Below, piece by piece: positions 20,067 to 31,161 of a DNA stretch of 64,000 nt (positions are counted from its first letter, which is position 1; each line of letters begins with the position of its first letter). Under the pieces are notes generated by a model that had not been told where the DNA came from, did no database searches, and saw only the letters and a list, made by a program, of their open reading frames with translations. Source of the stretch: Cladobotryum mycophilum (Eukaryota > Ascomycota > Sordariomycetes > Hypocreales > Hypocreaceae); contig JAVFKD010000004.1 of assembly GCA_036429605.1 (NCBI GenBank), positions 4,588,001-4,652,000 of the forward strand. The letters run 5' to 3'. A program made the position numbers and the translations under genes.

Positions 20067-22144
20067 TGTATTTTCCAGAGCCCCCTCTCCCATTGGATGA
20101 ATGTGATTTCCGAAGCCGCGCTGGCATATTGTGATTGTCGCTCTTGGCAGGGCACCGCACCGAGATGATCTCGCCCTTTTCCAGGGCAATCTCAACCCAT
20201 CTCATTCGTGGAGTGAGCCCTGATGATGGAGAAGAAATAAAGATGGTGGATCTTCCAATTTCGGACTTGAGAATCTCGAGAGATCGGTGAACAGCAAAAA
20301 AAGCAATCACTGGATACATCTGCCCATCGATTTGTTGATTTCGGCGACTTGGCGTATACTGTCCCGAGGTCTCAGCCCGACTGATGGCACTCTTTTCCGG
20401 GCTCGTTGAGCTACGTGTTCGTACCTGATTCCGGAGCCATCTGGGTAAGCAGCCAGATACACTTCATTGTAGACTGATTCAACCTTGCGATGGATTCAAC
20501 CTTGCGGCGATGGAGCAGAGATCCGTTGGGTTGCCATGCAGGTATTTGAGCCGCCTTTATGGAAAGGCAACCAAAAGAAGGTGTGACAAGGCGACTGGGT
20601 AGCAGCTGGTCGGAGCGAACTCTGCATGTCATGCCGCGACAGAGAAGAGTCATGTTGGAAGAAGAAGAAACCTACTAGGGGCAAAGTAGAAAGTTTACAG
20701 TGCTTCAGAGATGATGAGTAGCCATCGAGATGATACCCCTGCAAAGTCGTCGCGGGGCGCGTCCAAGCTCTAGATGACGGGTGCGGAGCACAGATGGAGG
20801 CATCGTCATTAACACTTTGTAGGCGGCACGTCAACAGCGATGCGTCAGAAATGCAACCAAGAGGTGGATGCATCTCCACTTCCTCTGCATAAGCAGGTCT
20901 ATATGGGTGGCCAACTCGTCGGGGGGCCACACACATGCCAGCACTGCCACCTTGAGGCTCTGCGGATCACCACGTATGGCCTGTCATGACTGACCACTTG
21001 CATCTTCGCAAAACATGGCTTTCGGAATGCGCGATATGTTGACGGATACGCCTCGGTGCTTTTTCTTCTTCTTCAATCTGCTGTCGGGTCCCATAATGGT
21101 GGCTGCAGAGCCCTGTAGCGATGTCGAAGACGAAAGAAACATTCACACCATGAGCTGGCAAGGGGATGAACCCTGCAGAATCCCAAGGTTTCACGGCTTC
21201 CTTGCATTCACAGTTTAATACTTTGTACGATGTATATCTGAAACTGGGTCTTAACAACGAATACCTACAAGTAAGCATTTCAGGCAACAATTTTATGCAA
21301 GCACTACATTTCTTTCATTAAAACTATGAAAGCAGTGGGTCTGATTGCATACGGGGTATGATAGGCCAAGCATTGAGGGAGGGGAAGGGGGAAGGGGAAG
21401 GGGGAGGGGGAGGGGGTAACCCATCACAGGATTGAGACGATGCATTAATGCCCCCCACCACTTACTCCATTGAAGGAATCATAACAAGAAGTCGCATTGC
21501 AGATCTCAATAACTAGGTAATTGCCTTGCCATCACCAGTGCGGACCGACCCGTGAAGTTTAAATTACTAGCTAGACGGGGACTCCCGCTCATCCGCCGCT
21601 ACAAGTCCTGCGCCTGCATCAGGTACGCTGAGCCTAACAACACTCTTAACAGCATTCTGGATGGTGATTCGTAATACATGTCATTGTTTTGACTATATGG
21701 AGGGATACATGCCGGTTAGTTGCATCAAAGAACTCTTCAACGTTTCATATCAAAGTTTAGAGCGGAACAGATGGTGATAGTTTCATTTCATCACACAGTA
21801 GCATTGTGCCAAGTAGTGTCGGGTCAAATATCTTCACTGGTGAACACACAAGCGTCGGCGATGAATGAGTTGCATTTTGAGTACGCCTTCTAACTACCTA
21901 GACTTCAGCAACCCATCACCGCAATCCTTGTCAAATCTACCCCATGGGCTTTCCCTTTCCCTTTGTTGCTTGGCTTCGCAACGCTTTGTGTGCGTCGGCA
22001 ACTTTTTGTCTACTAGTACATTGCATAGCATGCATTCAGCTCGATAGACCTTCCTCTGCCACCGCCACCACCACAAAGTCCACCCCTCAAACCCAGGTCC
22101 ATAATGCCACCACAACCCCAAGCACAAACCTGCATCAGCCATAG
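20067..22144. other. Gene-free interval of 2.1 kb with a purine tract
   Basis: No gene can be supported. A GGGGAA/GGGGGA purine tract lies at about 21378-21416. Confidence 0.5.
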
Positions 22145-22189
22145 TTACTCATTCTCAAGCATACCGTTCTCTTGCAAACGATAGTAGCA

Positions 22190-22752
22190 CTAGGGACAGA
22201 AACCCTCCTGCCAAGGCTCAAAGTGCCAGTCACGCACTTGAGCTTGCCATGCCGCATTGCGCTCCTCCGGGCCTGGCAGCTGGTGCTTGCTATGGATTAG
22301 CCAGTGACTTCTCTCGGCTCGTCGAACCCGCAAACATTCCACGCAGAGTCGCAGCGGGCCTGAACTGACACAGGGGGGCATGACGGGAACAAGACGCAGA
22401 AGCAGATCCTCAGTGAGGTCCTCTTTATCCCTGTGCACGCGAGTATACAGACCAAGACTAATTTGGTCTGGCGATTCGAGGTGGGAAAAGATAAGGGCGC
22501 GCACTTCCAATGGCAGCTTGAGGATTGTCGAGGTCATGTTTACAGACTGAATGCGTTGGGTGGCTCTTTTCAGCTCTACAGTATGGATTAGCAAGTATCG
22601 GAAAACGGTTCTGCTTCAGCGAGTTACTTACCCTTGGGAATGATAAAGTCCCTCACCATGAAGAACTGCAGACACTCAGTCTTTTTGGCAGCCTCCTCAG
22701 CTGCGAGCCGACATGCGAGTTCACGTCTCGCTCTTCTCACATTCCAGTCCAT
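22190..22752 (-). CDS. F-box-like small protein with apparent premature TAG
   Basis: Two exons: 22752-22632 and 22575-22190, with a 56-bp intron (GTAAGT...TAG). The product is 168 aa. It begins with a charged helix (MDWNVRRARRELACRLAAEEAA). Exon 2 carries an F-box-like segment (ILKLPLEVRALIFSHLESPDQISLG) and a CxxC pair (LRLCVECLRV). The frame stops at TAG 22192-22190 directly after GFCP. It then stays open for 14 more codons beginning with Cys, to TAA at 22147-22145, so the second half of an expected CxxC pair lies just beyond the stop. A further spliced 5' exon (donor near 22857, acceptor near 22811) is plausible but does not extend the frame, so it is treated as leader. Function is unknown. 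Confidence 0.6.
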
Positions 22753-23490
22753 GATTAGGTAGTTTGCTCTTGGAGCTGTCTCGAGGGCAGTTCCACAGCC
22801 TGTACAAGTTAGCATTCAACCGTCAGTAGGTGGGTCTAGTTCATCGTCTCTTACAATCCACCTAATGTCTGTGAACTGATATTTCTGTTCCTTTGACTTT
22901 GTCTGATGGGAGATGAAAAGTGTAGGAAGAAGGATTTTCATGCCCAGTTGCAAACGTGAGGGGAGTTGACTTTGTCAGCTGCGGAGGAAAAAAACACTGG
23001 CAACCTAGTGCGCGTACTGCACAACGTCGTTAGCTAACAACCTCAGGTCACATGCAGGCATTGTCTTCTCATCGATGCAGTACTCCAAAGTCTGCATGTA
23101 AAATTCTCTCATGATTCACCTTCCATGAAGAGAGTGATACAACCATAGCTTTGTGAGTTGCCCCTCTCTATCAAAGAGTTGGTCAATCACAAAAAGATAA
23201 AAAGTAAGTGATTCCCCCTTTTATATCTCTTTGTTCATCAAGAGATGAAGAGAACCTTTCATCATCTTCTTTGGAGAACACCAAGCAAGCCTTGTTTGTA
23301 TTCGCATTTGAGATGCAAACTCACCTCGACTCACACCTAACAATTTTTTCCAGCATTCGTCTATATATACGACTCCCCTCAACCAAACAGTCCAGCAACC
23401 CTACCACTCCTCAACAGAATCTGCAACTTTCAACGACATCATCGTTTTTCTCTGTCACATCGCAGATTTATTCCATTAACGCTGAAAAAA
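22753..23490. other. Divergent promoter region
   Basis: This region of about 740 bp separates two divergent genes. TATATATA at 23362-23369 serves the plus-strand gene at 23491. The minus-strand gene probably has a spliced 5' leader here. Confidence 0.5.
23362..23369 (+). promoter_or_regulatory. TATA box of the APH-like gene
   Basis: TATATATA lies about 125 bp upstream of the ATG at 23491, followed by a CAAC-rich leader. Confidence 0.5.
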
Positions 23491-24453
23491 ATGGCTCTTC
23501 GCACCATCTCGGCCAACTCATGGCTCTTTGGGGGCAAGTTCATCCTTGAGAGGACCTGGGTCCTTCGCGGAGAACACCCTTCAGACTACACCTTCAAGGG
23601 ATCCTTTGGTGTCTATTACACCTTCTCTACGGCTTCGGCTCCTCCACCCAAGACGACAAAATTCGTCACAGACTTTCAGATTCGCAGGATCAATAAGAAG
23701 GGCTTGGGTGGCGTTTGGCAGATCGGCAACTTCTTCCTCAAGGTTGGCGAAGTGTCTGACAAGTCAACGCGAGAGTATCTCACCATTCAGTGGCTTCGTG
23801 ACAGACCACTCACCTTTGCCATCCCCGATCTCGTGTTCCATGCCGAGGAAGGCGGTGTCTACATTATGGTCCTAGCAAAGGTCGCTGGCAAGCCTCTGAA
23901 GAGCGTATGGAGGAGCCTGGCCAAAGATGAGAGGGATTACTATGTACGACAGGTTGTTGGAATTTGCAAAGAGTTTTCATGCTATACTTCCCCCTACTGT
24001 GCTGGCATTGATGCAACGGAAACTCCCCAAGACCAGATCGCTCTCTGCACCGACCTGGGCATCTTGAGCGACACCTTCCACTTCGCCCACGGGGACCTGC
24101 ACACGGGAAACATCCTTGTGAGGGATGACAAGGCAGCCAGAGAGACGCTACGGAGGCTCATCTCCAACCCCAAAGAGCCCTTGCCCAAAGTGCCACTGAT
24201 TAGCATCATTGATTGGGAGTTTGCCTCCTTTGTGCCGCTTGAATGGATCGCCACCTCTCCCTTTTTACTGAACAAGATCAAGTTTTTGTTCCCGAGAGCG
24301 CTACGAGATTACCTCACCAGGCTCGAGAAGCAGTTCGAGATTGAGGGCATGCCAAACGTGCTGGAGTTATGGAACAAGAAGAAGGGCATCATGTGGGTTT
24401 ATGAAAAGGCAATAGAAATGCGTGAACGTGAAAAGACTGTAATTGGAAGCTAG
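23491..24453 (+). CDS. APH/choline-kinase-like phosphotransferase
   Basis: The protein has 320 aa and one exon. The kinase-like fold is shown by the catalytic loop FAHGDLHTGNILV (H200, D202, N207) and the metal-binding IIDWEFAS (D241), which stands in for DFG in aminoglycoside phosphotransferase-like proteins. The N-terminal lobe has VWQIGNFFLKVGE, where the Lys is a candidate nucleotide contact. Fungal members of this large family phosphorylate unknown small molecules or act as regulators; none is known to give antibiotic resistance in this setting. The start ATG has good context (AAAAAAATGGCT). Confidence 0.8.
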   Translation: MALRTISANSWLFGGKFILERTWVLRGEHPSDYTFKGSFGVYYTFSTASAPPPKTTKFVTDFQIRRINKKGLGGVWQIGNFFLKVGEVSDKSTREYLTIQWLRDRPLTFAIPDLVFHAEEGGVYIMVLAKVAGKPLKSVWRSLAKDERDYYVRQVVGICKEFSCYTSPYCAGIDATETPQDQIALCTDLGILSDTFHFAHGDLHTGNILVRDDKAARETLRRLISNPKEPLPKVPLISIIDWEFASFVPLEWIATSPFLLNKIKFLFPRALRDYLTRLEKQFEIEGMPNVLELWNKKKGIMWVYEKAIEMREREKTVIGS

Positions 24454-24629
24454 ACTAGAGAACTGCTAGAGAATGGATTTTTTCGTTTTGTGGGCGTGGT
24501 GTATATGAAAGAGTGAATCCCATGTCCCTCCGACAACATACATCTCGCGAGATGATTGACCTTTTTTTAATCCTTTTTTCTTTCTTCTTTTTTTCTTTCC
24601 TCATCGCCGTAGTATTCTCATCACGATTC

Positions 24630-26066
24630 TTAGTAAGGAGGGTTAACAGGCTTGCCAACATTGACAGGGTTGGTAGGGTCGTTGGGGATAGGCAAGGTCT
24701 TGTAGACATACGCCAACTCGGATCGGATCGGAAGGTTCTTCTTGGCGTTGGCCGGGGTAGCCTCAGGGACCCAGGCGAGCTTCACGCTTGGTCGGGTGAG
24801 CAGGCAGTAGGTCGAGCCTCCGTGGTGGAACATGCCGAGCTCTTCTCCCTTTTTCACCTGAGCGGGCCACGTGCCCTGTTGGAACTTGGTGAGGATTTCG
24901 CAGGATGACACATCAGCCATGCCGATGTAGAGAAGCGCGATCAGGCCAACAGGCTCGTCGGCCTGGATGAAGAAGACGGCACGCGTGGCGACGTGGCTGA
25001 TGTAGCCCTGGGCGTGGTCGGGGGCAGCAGGGTCGGGTCCGTCGGGGGAGGTGAAGCCTGTAATAGTAGGCTCGGAGAAGTATGTGCCCGGAATGACGGC
25101 CGAGTACACGACCTTGCCGGAGACGGGGGAGTTCCAGCGATGGTACGAGGTGGCGCTCAGGAAGGCCTGGTACACTGAGCCGCCGATGAACTGGGACGCC
25201 CAGTCGTGGTGGTTTAGCATCTCAGCAACGGAGTAGGATTGGCCCTTGAGCCAGAAGTTGTCGTACTCCTTGACGTTGCTCTGGAGCGAAAAGGACTTGG
25301 ACTCGCACGAGTTGACGATCCACTCGGGCTTGTCTAGGTAGGCGGTTGGGCGAATGGTGTCAAAGTCTCTAAACTTTCGAATAAAGAAGTCATCCCAGGA
25401 TTTGAAACCCCAGTGTGGCAAATCCGTATTACATTCGAAGAGCACCGAGAATGGGCGGTCATGGCCATCGACATTGGTGTCGGCCTCGATGTAGCTCAGG
25501 GCTTCCTCACCCAGCCACCCCTTTTCGCCCTGGTTGAGGACGTACTGAGATGCGTCTGTCATCAGGACATCCTTGCTCCACTGGTCGAGAATCTTCTTGA
25601 GGGCGGCGTTCACATCAGCCCTGAGGAAAAAGGCGTAGCCGCTGGGCGTGGCCATGGGCCAATCCAGGATGGCATTGAAGGGGAACCCAATCAGGCCGAC
25701 ATCATACTCGACCTTTCTCCACTCGGGAGCCCTGGATTCCATGACAATCTGGAAGCAGCCCAGCATCTCCTGGTAGCTCCGAAGCTGACGGTTCCCGACG
25801 GGGTCCTCCTTGTACGGGGCCTTGTCCGGAACCTCGTCAAACATGGCCGAGGCCAGCATGCGCAGCTCAGCGGTGCTCTCAATAAGCTGCTTGAAGTCTT
25901 CCACGGGGCCGCCGAGGACAAACGAAGATCTCTTCTTCTCGGCGTCCTTCACTTCCTTGACCAGCTCCTTGAGCCATCCCTGCAGGATGCTGGCTTTCTG
26001 AGGCAGCCAATCGCCGACTCGCTGGAATGGTCGTTGGCGGATGGGGATAGCAACACGGTTCTCCAT
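24630..26066 (-). CDS. PsiD-like pyruvoyl-dependent decarboxylase (phosphatidylserine decarboxylase family)
   Basis: The protein has 478 aa and one exon. The start at 26066 was chosen because the upstream open extension is low-complexity (Asn/Ile runs) leader. The N-terminal half resembles the accessory domain found in fungal PsiD-type proteins. The C-terminal half is the phosphatidylserine decarboxylase domain: KSWDDFFIRKFRDFDTIRP, SYHRWNSPVSGKV (His309) and the self-cleavage motif GGST (Gly417-Ser418), where cleavage would leave a pyruvoyl group on the small subunit. Classical PSDs use LGST; GGST/GGSS with no membrane segment fits soluble aromatic amino-acid decarboxylases such as PsiD. The preferred substrate (tryptophan, another amino acid or phosphatidylserine) cannot be told from sequence alone. 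TATATATA at 26231-26238 lies about 165 bp upstream. Confidence 0.85.
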   Translation of the reverse strand: MENRVAIPIRQRPFQRVGDWLPQKASILQGWLKELVKEVKDAEKKRSSFVLGGPVEDFKQLIESTAELRMLASAMFDEVPDKAPYKEDPVGNRQLRSYQEMLGCFQIVMESRAPEWRKVEYDVGLIGFPFNAILDWPMATPSGYAFFLRADVNAALKKILDQWSKDVLMTDASQYVLNQGEKGWLGEEALSYIEADTNVDGHDRPFSVLFECNTDLPHWGFKSWDDFFIRKFRDFDTIRPTAYLDKPEWIVNSCESKSFSLQSNVKEYDNFWLKGQSYSVAEMLNHHDWASQFIGGSVYQAFLSATSYHRWNSPVSGKVVYSAVIPGTYFSEPTITGFTSPDGPDPAAPDHAQGYISHVATRAVFFIQADEPVGLIALLYIGMADVSSCEILTKFQQGTWPAQVKKGEELGMFHHGGSTYCLLTRPSVKLAWVPEATPANAKKNLPIRSELAYVYKTLPIPNDPTNPVNVGKPVNPPY

Positions 26067-26230
26067 GATGATGATGATGTTGTTGTTGGCGTTGTTATTG
26101 GTGGTAGTGTATGGAATTTTTGGGGGGTTTGTAAAGAGAGGGATGTTGGCAATGAGGCGATGTGAGCGGATGATCTTTGAAGCTTGAGGGACAAGTTTAT
26201 GATGAACTTGAGAGGGAGAGATGTTTGCTC

Positions 26231-26238
26231 TATATATA
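26231..26238 (-). promoter_or_regulatory. Putative TATA box of the PsiD-like gene
   Basis: A TATATATA palindrome lies about 165 bp upstream of the start at 26066. Confidence 0.4.
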
Positions 26239-28671
26239 TTCATTCCCCATAGATACACTCTTGCCTTCATGATGTCAACTCAAAAGGCGCCGATGCGGTC
26301 AATCCACGCCTGCCCCAGTCTTCCACTCCCAAGGAGACACGCGTAATCTCCCCCTCCCCCAGCCACACAGCTTCAACCCCTCACTTGATGGAGGGGTCAG
26401 TCAAAACAATTCTCATCATCATGACCTCTACATACCATGCACCCTGCATTATGCAGTGTTTTTATTTTTTTTTCCCAATATCTGTCGTTGACTGGTTGTT
26501 CAGATGGATGCTGGGCATGGAAGTCGGGGTAGCAGCCAATACATGGGTCCCCTCCCTACTCCACTTTGATATTACCCATGGAGCTGTGTGACTGGTCGAT
26601 GCAACATCGGCTGAACAAGTACAGACTCGACTGCATGCCTGATGGGGCCCGCCCGAAGTTACATTGCATACCTTAGCCGCGTCTTGCCGTAGAACTCGAG
26701 AAAGCGAGGGGGAGTGGTGGATCTCTTGGTTTTCTTGAGGGAGAGGGGAAGGGAGGGGAGAGGAGGGGCTGTACAAGACCATTGTTTCGTATTACTATCC
26801 ACCTATCCATCAGGGTTGTTCTCGTTCCAGGCTTTCCTTCAGCTTGCCACCGGCTGCGGGGGACCATCCGTAAAGGAAGGGATCTCCGTCGTGCATCTGG
26901 GGGGGGGATTGGATGGCAGAGGACGGATTAGCGGGCCTTCCCGCATACCGCAGCAAACTCCACTCTCCATGATTCGATGGAAGCCCCTCACTCCAGGCCT
27001 ATCACGAGCAAAAGCTTCCCACACATGGAGGTGGCGTATCGTCGATGGGCTTCGTGTTCGTCGAAAACGATTCGGCAAAAGATAATATTACGCTCTCCAC
27101 ATTTCCATAACGGGACCAAAAGGGATAGACAGACTGCGTAACTTGTGCTCCACGACAGAACCCCCTCCCTTCGAGCCCATGAGATCCACCCATCCATCCA
27201 TTCATGATTTCATCTGTGTGGGTAACATGGGTGATATCAGCAATCCAAACCGGCAGGACTTCTGCAGTGGCAACACACTCATGACGCATCCACGCATTTT
27301 TCCCCTCCCGAGCTGTGCCATGGCCATGGCCATTCGCCTATGAGAGAGAACCCCCTCCCCCGCTGCAGCGTTGCACCGTGGCAGCTGCATGGTCGCTGGT
27401 CCTTGATCATTGGCGAAATGCATAAATGAACTTCGACCGCGGAGGTAACCATCAATTTTGACCCCCATACGGGATGTGGTGGTGCATATTCTCACGTAAA
27501 CCTGCCGGCGATTGGCACTCAGCTGTCAAGCGATATTACTCATACAAACCCTTGTTGATCCTCCTTCATCTACTCAGACTCGGGCGGAGGTATGCACGTC
27601 GCCCCTTGACCTCTCATCCTGCATCGAACCATGCATAATCTTTCTCCCCCTACTTACATATATGACTAAACTCTGATACTATACCTGGCAAAGTCAATAT
27701 CGTCAAGTCCAATTAAGCGACAAAGCGTACACCATCCAGAATTCAATATCACATACCCCTCTTCTTGAGGTTTGCCAATGTTTCGCACATGCATCCCTCC
27801 CCTCCTCTCCCTCTGGGAGGCATGCGTGAATGAGGAACTGTAGTTGGTCGGCAGGAATAAGCCTATGTAAGTTTCAGTTGAGGCTTCTACCCTTTGTGGT
27901 GTGGTATTGCTTACTTTTCTCCTTTATCATTTTAAACGCAGTTCACACACACGTTCCATCATGTCCTTGGTCGCACAGAGTCTAGCCTTCATCGTGATAT
28001 CAGTGTGGCTGTTGAGCCGTCGCCAAAGTAGATCCGACGTCTTCTTGCCTTGACATTGACAAGGCAAGCTCGACCAAAGGCAATCCACCAATCAGGTCCT
28101 AGTATGCATGTGCGGTTGTTCCAGTAAGTAACTTCCCATACATTCTCGTTACTTGCAATCGTTCACGTCAGTTGTGACAGCGTTAATAAGCTTCTGCAGT
28201 ATTCCGGTACGCTTTGCTAGCTAAAGACAGTGTTCGGTCTAGGTAGAACAAAACATATCATAACAACCATAGGTGAAAGGAAGTAGTGTTGCTAATGAAA
28301 TAAACAAAGGAAGTGAATTCAGAAACAAATGCACAATATCAGAGACTGAATATGCACGCTGTTGTGAGTCAGTCATATGAAGGATGAATGATATGTTGAT
28401 GATATAGTTTGCCATTCAGTCATTCCCTTGCCTCTCAAGTCGATAGCATTTACCCAAAACGCGTACGTAGTACGATTTAGATCCTCATCCATAACCATAA
28501 AAAGAAACACCTGAGATTTGAATGGGACAAAGAATATCTATTATTACTTTTACTTTTTTCCTATTTGAGAAACCAAAACTCCAAACGCTTGTTGCTTTCA
28601 ACCATGCTCAATCAGCTCCTGCCCGTCCTTCCCATCTCCTACATATCGACTCTCAGTGCCCTTTGCAACGT
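26239..28671. other. Gene-free interval of 2.4 kb
   Basis: No coding sequence is supported on either strand. There are no strong repeats apart from short G/A and C/T runs. The end near 28671 is the 3' flank of the knottin-like gene. Confidence 0.5.
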
Positions 28672-29214
28672 CTAGTCGCTCTTAGGATAGCCCCAGTGCT
28701 GGCAGACGCCCCCATAGCAGACACCGTTGCAGCAGGGTTCGTTCGACCGCTTATGACTAGCGGAGCAGGGTGCTAGAAGAGAAAAAGAACATGTCAGTGT
28801 CCCCAATATTTCAATCAAAATGACAAAAAAAGTCTCAAAGGTTGACTGACCTTTGTGAGCGACGCAAACGCCCTGGCAGGTGATGCTGATGATGGGCTGG
28901 GGAGGTTGGATGAGGACCTGCTGCGAGGCGTTGGCCGTGCCAAAGTTCTCCATGTGAAAGGTGACGTTCTTGGGCTGGGCGGTCTCAAAGTGGCAATACT
29001 CGAAAGCAGAGTAGTCGGGATCGTCTATGGCAGCAACGGGCATGGGGTTATTGACGAGGTATCGCTTGCCGTCGGCCCAGATCTGGAAGTGGAAGGACTC
29101 GAACTTGTCCAGGTTATGGAGGTCGAGATTGACGTATTGGACGTTGGGGATCATGATGGCGAGGGCAGAGCCGGCGAAGAGGGCGGTGACCGCGATGGAT
29201 GTGAAGGTCTTCAT
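28672..29214 (-). CDS. Small secreted protein with knottin-like Cys-rich tail
   Basis: Two exons: 29214-28851 and 28772-28672, with a 78-bp intron (GTCAGT donor, CTTCTAG acceptor). The spliced product is 154 aa. The intron length is a multiple of three and contains no stop, so the unspliced frame is also open (180 aa), but the donor, polypyrimidine tract and acceptor are good. Residues 1-19 are a signal peptide (MKTFTSIAVTALFAGSALA). A middle part rich in beta-like segments has N-glycosylation sites (NVTF, NASQ). The tail shows C-x3-C-x6-C-x10-CC-x3-C-x4-C, the spacing of an inhibitor cystine knot. It could be an effector, inhibitor or wall-associated protein. I do not recognise the N-terminal domain. 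Confidence 0.78.
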   Translation of the reverse strand: MKTFTSIAVTALFAGSALAIMIPNVQYVNLDLHNLDKFESFHFQIWADGKRYLVNNPMPVAAIDDPDYSAFEYCHFETAQPKNVTFHMENFGTANASQQVLIQPPQPIISITCQGVCVAHKGQSTFETFFVILIEILGTLTCSFSLLAPCSASHKRSNEPCCNGVCYGGVCQHWGYPKSD

Positions 29215-30894
29215 GTTGGAGTATTGTTCTTATTGGTGGTGATGATGATGTTTAGTGAAGAGGAGAAGTTTGCAGGATGGTCGAATAGATAGAGACACGT
29301 TGCAGGAGGGTTGCGAGTAGATGAGTGAGTGTATTTGATTCTTTGTTATTCCTTTGTTGTGTTGAGAAGTTGTGTATTGCCTCAGAAAACATGTAAGCAG
29401 CCGGACACACTAATCCTCTTATATCTTGTTCATTTCTCTACTACAAAGCAGCGGTGACAACGCATGGCCTGCACTTCATCCTCATCAGACACCACGTAGC
29501 ATTGCCAACAAACCCACGATTCAGAGGTTACTTCATCAATCACACCCATCATGATGGAATCCTTCATCCATAGCTTCTTTAGGTATCAAAAAGCAGCTAT
29601 ACGGAGCACAGCCCCAGTTCGCCGTCAACCAACAACGATCACCGCTTCCTATTACCCAAACGGACAACCACCGGAAGCAGCCGGGATGTGAGACCTTTTT
29701 TTAAAAAAATAAAAAAGAATTGGACTGGCGCCACGTGCACTCTCCAAGCCAAAATCTGCCGTGGAGCCCTGACAGGGCTAGGGGGGGACGAATCTGGTCA
29801 TGACAGGCAGAAGGGACAAAGGTATTTTTAGACCACATGCCAAGTTGTTTTTTTTTCTTCTTTTCTTTTTTTGCATCGCCCGCTACCCATTTTTGTATTG
29901 GTCCATGTTTTCTTTTTTCTCGTATTCTGCTAAAATAGGGGGCGCACGGGGAACCTATTCCAGAAACAAATGGTTACTGTATTAGGCAATTTACCTCGCT
30001 TCAAGTGGTAAGTCCCGGGTTAGATCCAACAGATCGATGGATGAAGCTCTAAGATCAATAAGGATAAGCTTCCTCGATTTACAGCGGTCTCTTGGGCTTA
30101 TTCCAAGTGCCATCTCGTACTCGGGAGACGTTCTCCGAAGAGAACCCATACCTACGTCATGTAGAGCTCCCACCATGGACGACCTCCGCTGAGCCAAGTG
30201 ACATTTTGCATAAGGGTTCGGCCGAAAGACATCAAAGGATGTTGAGGTGAGTGTTGTCTAGTCTCCGCATTCCAGTCTTGCATTCATCCATCTTTGTTGG
30301 CGATGTACGACTGGCTCCTTGCTACATCGTGACAAACACGGCGTCCCTAGTACGGGTGCGCAATTTGACAAGTAGATTTATGATTAATCTAAATAAATAA
30401 AAATAAAAATAGAAATAATTTATCACGACCTTAATTCATCTTGAGGCGTAGTAAGCGGCATGTTGCGGGACGAACTCGAGTTATCGCATGTGTGTATAGG
30501 GTAGCTATTTAGGTAAACTTAACACCAGATCTTCAATCAGGACCGTTAGACTAAAGAGATCTACAATGACAAGGCCCGACGCCATCATGACTATAGTAGT
30601 CATCGTTACACACGGGAACAAAACCAATTCGCTTCCATCCAAGAGACGACCACTGTGTGCCAACCCATGACCTCGACAAAAAAGAAACACGTACCCTATA
30701 CCATCCACTCAATTCCCTTCACGCTTTGGACCGAATCCCCAAACTCCGATTCACGGCGGCCTGTATAAAAACAAGTTAGTCTCTCCTCTCCACATCATAT
30801 TTACAAAGCATCAGTAGGGGGGTTATTAGACCCTTTGCCGGGTAGTCTTACCTATCGCTGACCCCCCATGAACTCGGAAATCCTCTTGGCCCTG
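29215..30894. other. Gene-free interval of 1.7 kb
   Basis: The left end is the promoter of the knottin-like gene (a TATATAA-like motif at about 29417 reads ATATAAG on the minus strand). A short minus-strand open frame at 29991-30197 looks protein-like (Arg-rich), but nothing supports it as a gene. The rest is empty. Confidence 0.45.
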
Positions 30895-31161
30895 CTATTC
30901 AACCACCCAGGCCATAACCTCGCTGGCCACATTCATCTCGGCCCCGCGACATTTCAGCTGCGCTTCGTAGCCGGTAAGGGTTTTCTCAATCTCGCCAAGC
31001 CGTTCTATGGCAGCGGATATTTCTTCCGCGTGGGTGAGCGGGACCGCGGGAGTGCTCGGGGCAGCGCTGGTGGTAGAGGAGGAGGAGGAAGAGGAGGAGG
31101 AGGAGGAGGAGGAAGAGGAGGAGGAGGAGGAGGAGGAGGGCTCAGAAGTTGTTCTTGACAT
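30895..31161 (-). CDS. Small poly-Ser protein with predicted coiled coil
   Basis: The protein has 88 aa. The ATG at 31161 has favourable context, and TATATAA lies about 167 bp upstream (31334-31328). The N-terminal third is a Ser homopolymer of more than 20 residues, encoded by an imperfect (TCC/TCT)n repeat. The second half (HAEEISAAIERLGEIEKTLTGYEAQ) has heptad spacing of a short coiled coil and ends in VASEVMAWVVE. A stop follows at 30895. Promoter, start context and helical half support a real gene; its function is unknown. A downstream intron that would extend it cannot be excluded. Confidence 0.5.
   Translation of the reverse strand: MSRTTSEPSSSSSSSSSSSSSSSSSSSSSTTSAAPSTPAVPLTHAEEISAAIERLGEIEKTLTGYEAQLKCRGAEMNVASEVMAWVVE
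31078..31139 (+). repeat. GGA trinucleotide microsatellite
   Basis: Imperfect (GGA)n with GAA interruptions encodes the poly-Ser run of the minus-strand gene. Confidence 0.9.

Noticed and set aside
23208..23549. 113-aa open frame overlapping the start of the APH-like gene
   Set aside because: It covers the TATA box and leader of the 23491 gene and has no domain.
25413..26165. 250-aa open frame opposite the PsiD-like gene
   Set aside because: It is a mirror of a well-supported coding sequence and has no motif or splice logic.
29991..30197. Arg-rich short open frame in the gene-free interval
   Set aside because: It has no promoter, no splice partner and no recognisable family; it could be a relic, but this cannot be supported.
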